DNA of 9,469 nucleotides from Lachnospiraceae bacterium (lineage in GTDB: Bacteria; Bacillota; Clostridia; Lachnospirales; Lachnospiraceae): positions 1 through 9,469 of the forward strand of contig JAFRCB010000133.1 of the NCBI GenBank assembly GCA_017404585.1, read 5' to 3'. The first letter of the stretch is position 1; each line of letters begins with the position of its first letter. The notes beneath the pieces were generated by a model, which searched no databases, had not been told where the DNA came from, and worked only from the letters and a program-made list of their open reading frames with translations. Position numbers and translations under genes: made by a program. Positions 5,986-9,469 of this stretch are shown piece after piece.

Positions 5986-6816
5986 TTATTTCACTGTCAC
6001 AGATGTGATGTGCGGATTCGCGCCCTCATACCAGTACAGGAAGCCCTCAAGGTCAACGGTCTGACCAACTTCAAGAGCCTTGACTGCCTCGTAGACATCT
6101 GTGCCCGCGCCTGTCAGGTAAGACTCAACAGTAATTGTATATGTTGTGCCATCCGTGGAGACGTTGAAGTACAGGTCATCGCCGTCAGCGCTGGAGCCGT
6201 CCCAATTGTAAATGTAGGTTGCCTCATTGCCGTCCGCATCCTTGATTGCCTCGACTGTCATATCCTTGAAGGCCACGAAGGTGTTCTGGAGATCAATAAG
6301 ATTATCCGTGCCAAGATATCCGGTTGCGTCAACAGCTGCAAATACCTGCGGCTCCTCATCAAGAACTGTATACTCTGCATCTACGATTTCGATCTCGCCG
6401 GACCACTCAGCCTTGAAGCCGTTGACTCTGATCTTTGTGCCCGGAACGAGCGCATCATAATCTTCCTGGGAAATCGGCATGTTATAAATAAATACGCCGC
6501 CGCCCTCTTCACTGCACTGCGCATAGATAGAAGCTGCGTCTTCCCACCAGCCCTGCTTAGCCTGTACATAGACATCAAGGCAGACCGGATCGTCGACCTC
6601 TGCGGTAATATACTCATCATACTCCATGATGTAGAGATCCTGTGACGGATCAGCCGCTTCCACCACGGACTCATCAACGACCGGAGCAGCCTCTTCCACT
6701 GTGGACTCCGCTGTCGGTTCCGGAGCTGCGGTCTCTGCCGGCGCGGAGCTTCCGCCGCATGCCGTCATTGCGATTGCGCATGTAAGCGCCAGTGCCATAG
6801 CCAGTTTTTTCTTCAT
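5986..6816 (-). CDS. Lipoprotein with two OB-fold-like repeats, function unknown
   Basis: A 276-aa exported lipoprotein. The start at 6816 is preferred over an upstream ATG at 6858, because AAAAGGAG stands 7 nt before it and the product then begins with a normal signal peptide (MKKKLAMALALTCAIAMTAC); Cys20 in MTAC is the lipidation site. An Ala/Pro/Glu-rich linker (21-58) leads to two related beta-rich halves (about 62-152 and 172-276). Each has an aromatic-rich block (YIYAQ/IYNM-like in the first, ATYIYNWDG in the second) and ends in a PGTKIRVNGF / VGQTVDLEGF strand followed by a Trp- or Tyr-containing turn (KAEWSGEIEI, WYEGANPHIT). The pattern resembles bacterial OB-fold (BOF-like) secreted domains. 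I infer ligand or oligosaccharide binding at the membrane, but do not know a ligand. It lies after a sugar transporter, though it has its own promoter. Confidence 0.85.
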   Translation of the reverse strand: MKKKLAMALALTCAIAMTACGGSSAPAETAAPEPTAESTVEEAAPVVDESVVEAADPSQDLYIMEYDEYITAEVDDPVCLDVYVQAKQGWWEDAASIYAQCSEEGGGVFIYNMPISQEDYDALVPGTKIRVNGFKAEWSGEIEIVDAEYTVLDEEPQVFAAVDATGYLGTDNLIDLQNTFVAFKDMTVEAIKDADGNEATYIYNWDGSSADGDDLYFNVSTDGTTYTITVESYLTGAGTDVYEAVKALEVGQTVDLEGFLYWYEGANPHITSVTVK

Positions 6817-6917
6817 TTCTTTTCTCCTTTTAACTCTGTTCTTACTTGTATAAGACATCAGTTACCGGAAGCACTGCCTGCACAGCTGCTCCCGTAAAGC
6901 ACGGGCAAACGCCCCTT

Positions 6918-6945
6918 ATCGGGATCCGCAGAAGCGGTTCCCGAT
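6918..6945 (-). promoter_or_regulatory. Hairpin at the very 5' end of the lipoprotein mRNA
   Basis: ATCGGGA (6945-6939 on the minus strand) pairs with TCCCGAT (6924-6918), then one mismatch, then CCGC/GCGG around a 4-nt loop. The first paired base coincides with the transcription start predicted from the TATAAT box. No T-tract follows on the minus strand, so it is unlikely to be a terminator of the upstream gene. A role in protecting the 5' end of the mRNA is an inference. A second small helix (CCCGT/ACGGG) lies further down the leader. Confidence 0.5.
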
Positions 6946-6951
6946 ATGAAC

Positions 6952-6979
6952 ATTATAACAATTTTTTCACCCCTGTCAG
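6952..6979 (-). promoter_or_regulatory. Sigma-A promoter of the OB-fold lipoprotein gene
   Basis: On the minus strand CTGACA (6979-6974; 5 of 6 matches), 16 bp, then a perfect TATAAT (6957-6952). The expected start site is about 6945, giving a 5' UTR of about 129 nt. The -35 box overlaps the TGA stop of the binding-protein gene (6978-6976), so the next promoter begins exactly where the previous gene ends. Confidence 0.8.
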
Positions 6980-8580
6980 CCTTTTTGCTTCTTCTTTTTC
7001 AGGTAATCACTGCCGACATAGAGCCCGATCAGGACCCAAACAGCAACCAGCGTTCCGATCAGAGCCTTAGCCGTCGACGGCAGCGGGCCGAGGTCCGCCT
7101 TGCCCTCGGAAGAGCCGGCGATCGAATCCAGTCTGTAGAGCTGCTTCGTATCCTTGTAGAGTTTCTGAATGTACTTGTCGTCGATCGTCTCTTTACGCCT
7201 TGTCGACTTGACCGTGGCCTCAATGAGCTCGCCGGCCGCATCGCGGAGCGAAGCGGAGCCGTTGAAGACTGGGGTCGTGAAAGTATTTGCAGTATTCGCG
7301 ATCAGCATCTCCGTCGCGTCGATCTTGGTCTTATAATGCGCGTTGTTGTCTTCGCCGCTCCTTGCCAGATAATCCTTATACTCCTCGGTGTCGCGGGCCT
7401 TCTGCGTGACCGGCACGTAGCCCTCCGTCTCGGAGTAAGCGATCTGGACGTCGTTGGTCAGCAGGAACTGCGTGAACAGCCAGGACGCGAGGACCTCCTG
7501 CGGGTCTTCCTTGTTGAAAATGCAGACCGACGGGCCCTGAGAAATCATCTGCGGATTAGCCGTGTCATACTGCGGGACCGGCAGGACTGCAGTCTCGAAA
7601 TCGACGAACTTGTCGGCCGAGATGTCCGAAAGAGGCGCATTTGATCCCATCCAGGTGGCACCTGCCGTGGAGTCGATTGCAAATATACACTGGCCCGCAT
7701 CCAGGAAATTCGCCGGATAGCTTGAAATCTTGAAGGTCGAGAAGGCCTTCGTCTTAGCGTGCGCAGAGATATCAAAGAGGATCTGCTTTGTATCATCGTT
7801 GAAGAGAAGAATCTCTCCGGCTGCCGTCGAATAATCCGCGCCCTTCTGCTTCAGCATCTGAATCATCATGTTGTCGGTCGACTTGTAAATAATCGGGACC
7901 ATGACGTTCTGTCCGTTGACAGCGTACTTGCCGTCCGGACCTTTCTCCATGGCCTTCTCAGCAACCTCGAACATGAAATCCCAGGTTATAACATCCGGAA
8001 GCTCGTAGCCCATCTTTTCAACAAATGTCTTATTGACGTAGCAGGCCTCCGTCGAGCGCATGTATGGAAGCGCATAATAGTAATTTCCGATCTTGCACTC
8101 ATTAAGATATTCCGGGACGATCTCATCGACCTTCGGTGAGTCGAACAGGACCTCACTTCCGCCGAGGCCGTACTTTTCGTCGACGAACAGCTCATCCATG
8201 GCTACGACCGCATTATTGCCGGTCATGTAGGTCGCAATGTGGTCCGGATACGTGATGCAGACGTTGGGCGTCGTGTTCGTCGCGATGTTGGTGATAACGT
8301 CGTTGTAAATCTTTCCGTAGTCCGTGTAGAGTCTCATATTGACCTTGATATTCGGATACAGAGCTTCAAAATCGGAGATCGCTTTCTCATAGATTCTCGT
8401 CTGCGTCTTATTTGTATCGTTCTTCGCCCAGAAAGTGATCTCGTGCTTGGCTGCCGTGTCAAATGTCTCCGGCACGACGAACTCAAGCCTCTCCTCTGAT
8501 CCGTGGCAGCCGGTCATGAGCGTACCGATCGCCAAAACGGAGGCGAGAGCGAGAGCGACGCTTTTTCTCATTTTCATCAT
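6976..8580 (-). CDS. ABC transporter solute-binding lipoprotein (sugar type) with C-terminal TM helix
   Basis: A 534-aa extracytoplasmic substrate-binding protein of the CUT1 (UgpB/MalE-like) class that would deliver a sugar or sugar-like ligand to the permease. A signal peptide ends in the lipobox MTGC with Cys25. The mature part has the fold's usual marks: HEITFWAKND (46-55), the first strand; FEALYPNIKVNM (71-82); and ALPYMRSTEACYVNK (170-184) at the hinge and ligand cleft. Near the C-terminus, after a Gly/Ser linker, residues about 506-523 form a hydrophobic helix followed by Lys-rich KKKKQKG. This is not standard, because these proteins normally have only the N-terminal lipid. An AGGAGG stands 9 nt before the ATG at 8580, which overlaps the TGA of the permease gene (ATGA), so the two are translationally coupled. 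The substrate cannot be named. No clear terminator follows, so read-through into the next gene is possible. Confidence 0.9.
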   Translation of the reverse strand: MMKMRKSVALALASVLAIGTLMTGCHGSEERLEFVVPETFDTAAKHEITFWAKNDTNKTQTRIYEKAISDFEALYPNIKVNMRLYTDYGKIYNDVITNIATNTTPNVCITYPDHIATYMTGNNAVVAMDELFVDEKYGLGGSEVLFDSPKVDEIVPEYLNECKIGNYYYALPYMRSTEACYVNKTFVEKMGYELPDVITWDFMFEVAEKAMEKGPDGKYAVNGQNVMVPIIYKSTDNMMIQMLKQKGADYSTAAGEILLFNDDTKQILFDISAHAKTKAFSTFKISSYPANFLDAGQCIFAIDSTAGATWMGSNAPLSDISADKFVDFETAVLPVPQYDTANPQMISQGPSVCIFNKEDPQEVLASWLFTQFLLTNDVQIAYSETEGYVPVTQKARDTEEYKDYLARSGEDNNAHYKTKIDATEMLIANTANTFTTPVFNGSASLRDAAGELIEATVKSTRRKETIDDKYIQKLYKDTKQLYRLDSIAGSSEGKADLGPLPSTAKALIGTLVAVWVLIGLYVGSDYLKKKKQKG

Positions 8581-9452
8581 CCCTTTGTACCTCCTCTCGA
8601 TACACCCTCCATGATCTTCTTGTGGAAGATCAGGAACAGTATGATGAGCGGCAGGGAGACGACAACGACCGCAGCCATCATGGCCGGGATATTCTCGCGG
8701 CCGAGACCGTTCTCGCGGATCTCCTGAATACCGTTCGATACAAGGAAATAGTTCGAATCATCAGTGATGAGTCGCGGCCATACGTAGGAGTTCCAGCACT
8801 CGATGACCTTGAGGATCGTGATCGTGATGATGGTCGGCTTGCAGATCGGCACCATGACCTTGACCAGGTACTTGATGTCGCTCGTCCCGTCGACTTTGGC
8901 CGCGTAGTAGAGCTCCGACGGTACCTGCGCGAAATTCTCACGCAGCAGATAAATGTAGAATACCGAGGTAATCGACGGCAGGATCAGACCTGCAAATGTA
9001 TTCCTCATATCCAAATTCGTAATCGTGACAAAGTTCGTGATGATGACGAGCTCGTTCGGGATCATCATGAGCGCGAGGAAGATCAGGAATACCAGCTCTC
9101 TGCCGGCGAATTCGATTCTTGCAAATGCATAGGCGGCCAGGATCGTCACCACCAGCATCACGCCTGTTGTGATCAGCGTAAAGAGCAGTGTGTTCAGCAA
9201 ATATCTGCCAAGGTTGTCTGCCGTGAACGCATCAATGTAATTCTGCAGAGTCGGCGCCGCGGTGTAGAACTTCGGAACATACTCCGAGCTGTACTCGCTG
9301 TAGCTCTTGACCGAGGAGAGAACCATCCAGTAGAACGGGAAGAGAACGCATAAGCCCCAGATGGTCAGCAGCGCATAGATCACGGTGTTCTGCGTAATTT
9401 TTCTTCTCCGCGCTTTCTGTTCAATAATAGTAAGTTCGTTCTGTGATTCCAT
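8577..9452 (-). CDS. Sugar ABC transporter permease, MalG/UgpE family
   Basis: A complete 291-aa inner-membrane permease of the binding-protein-dependent transport (CUT1) family. About six TM helices are visible (roughly 22-43, 88-110, 121-141, 154-172, 203-218, 259-277), with a large loop after the first. The ATPase-docking EAA loop is present as PSELYYAAKVDGTSD (178-192) followed by VMVPICKP (199-206); the first Glu of the EAA motif is replaced by Tyr183, while Ala-Ala and Asp-Gly are kept. This half would pair with a MalF-type permease, expected just upstream beyond the window, and with a shared MsmX/MalK-type ATPase that is often encoded elsewhere. A purine-rich AAGGGGGAAGGG lies immediately before the ATG at 9452. 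The gene order permease then binding protein is the reverse of the common order. Confidence 0.93.
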   Translation of the reverse strand: MESQNELTIIEQKARRRKITQNTVIYALLTIWGLCVLFPFYWMVLSSVKSYSEYSSEYVPKFYTAAPTLQNYIDAFTADNLGRYLLNTLLFTLITTGVMLVVTILAAYAFARIEFAGRELVFLIFLALMMIPNELVIITNFVTITNLDMRNTFAGLILPSITSVFYIYLLRENFAQVPSELYYAAKVDGTSDIKYLVKVMVPICKPTIITITILKVIECWNSYVWPRLITDDSNYFLVSNGIQEIRENGLGRENIPAMMAAVVVVSLPLIILFLIFHKKIMEGVSRGGTKG

Positions 9453-9469
9453 AGCCCTTCCCCCTTAAA

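Noticed and set aside
6817..6858. Upstream start adding 14 residues to the OB-fold lipoprotein
   Set aside because: The extension (many Lys/Arg before the true signal peptide) runs across the ribosome site AAAAGGAG, which is correctly spaced for the ATG at 6816.
6946..9353. Long plus-strand open frames opposite the transporter genes (6946-7644, 7759-8139, 8622-9353)
   Set aside because: They are antisense shadows rich in Arg/Asp/His, lie fully within well-supported minus-strand genes and have no ribosome sites.

Overview
The window reads as chromosomal DNA from a Gram-positive anaerobe of the Clostridia, probably Lachnospiraceae-like. This is an inference. It rests on lipoproteins with short Lys-rich signal peptides, strong AGGAG-type ribosome binding sites, near-consensus sigma-A promoters, a clostridial type of prolyl-tRNA editing protein and a CUT1-type sugar ABC transporter. 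No rRNA, tRNA or CRISPR array is visible.

Left part (1-1322). The first 82 bases are the last 26 codons of an IS3/IS481-like DDE transposase whose body lies outside the window; the element appears to end near position 140. It abuts an array of about 73-bp repeats (155-320). Each full repeat carries a GGCAGCAG/CTGCTGCC hairpin, and on the minus strand these look like tandem terminators. They follow a minus-strand gene for a YbaK/ProX-type aminoacyl-tRNA deacylase (355-903). That gene has a near-consensus promoter at 1046-1074 and a leader of about 135 nt that can fold.

Centre (1323-5602). Two plus-strand genes form a likely operon. The first encodes a 763-aa secreted protein with a FecR domain, a Ca-loop-like motif, three MBG-like Ig-fold repeats and a Ser/Thr/Asp-rich tail without a visible wall anchor. 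The second encodes a 634-aa membrane protein: one TM helix, an extracellular CHASE2 sensor, three TM helices, a short coiled-coil linker and a complete cytoplasmic PP2C/SpoIIE-type phosphatase. The inferred logic is an extracytoplasmic FecR protein that informs or tunes a CHASE2 receptor, whose phosphatase would act on a partner-switching (STAS/anti-sigma) target encoded elsewhere. This is the best candidate for an undescribed system here.

Convergent spacer (5603-5985). A 195-bp foldback element (5600-5794) with 15-bp perfect terminal inverted repeats sits exactly at the stop codon of the phosphatase gene, bordered by TA, and looks like a MITE. It is followed by a strong terminator (5830-5880) for the opposing gene.

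Right part (5986-9452, all minus strand). In transcription order there is a MalG-type sugar permease, a solute-binding lipoprotein overlapping it by ATGA, and a separately promoted lipoprotein with two OB-fold-like repeats. The solute-binding protein is unusual in having both a lipobox and a C-terminal TM helix. The promoter of the last gene overlaps the stop codon of the binding-protein gene, and its predicted transcript begins directly with a hairpin. The other permease and any regulator of the transporter would lie beyond position 9469.
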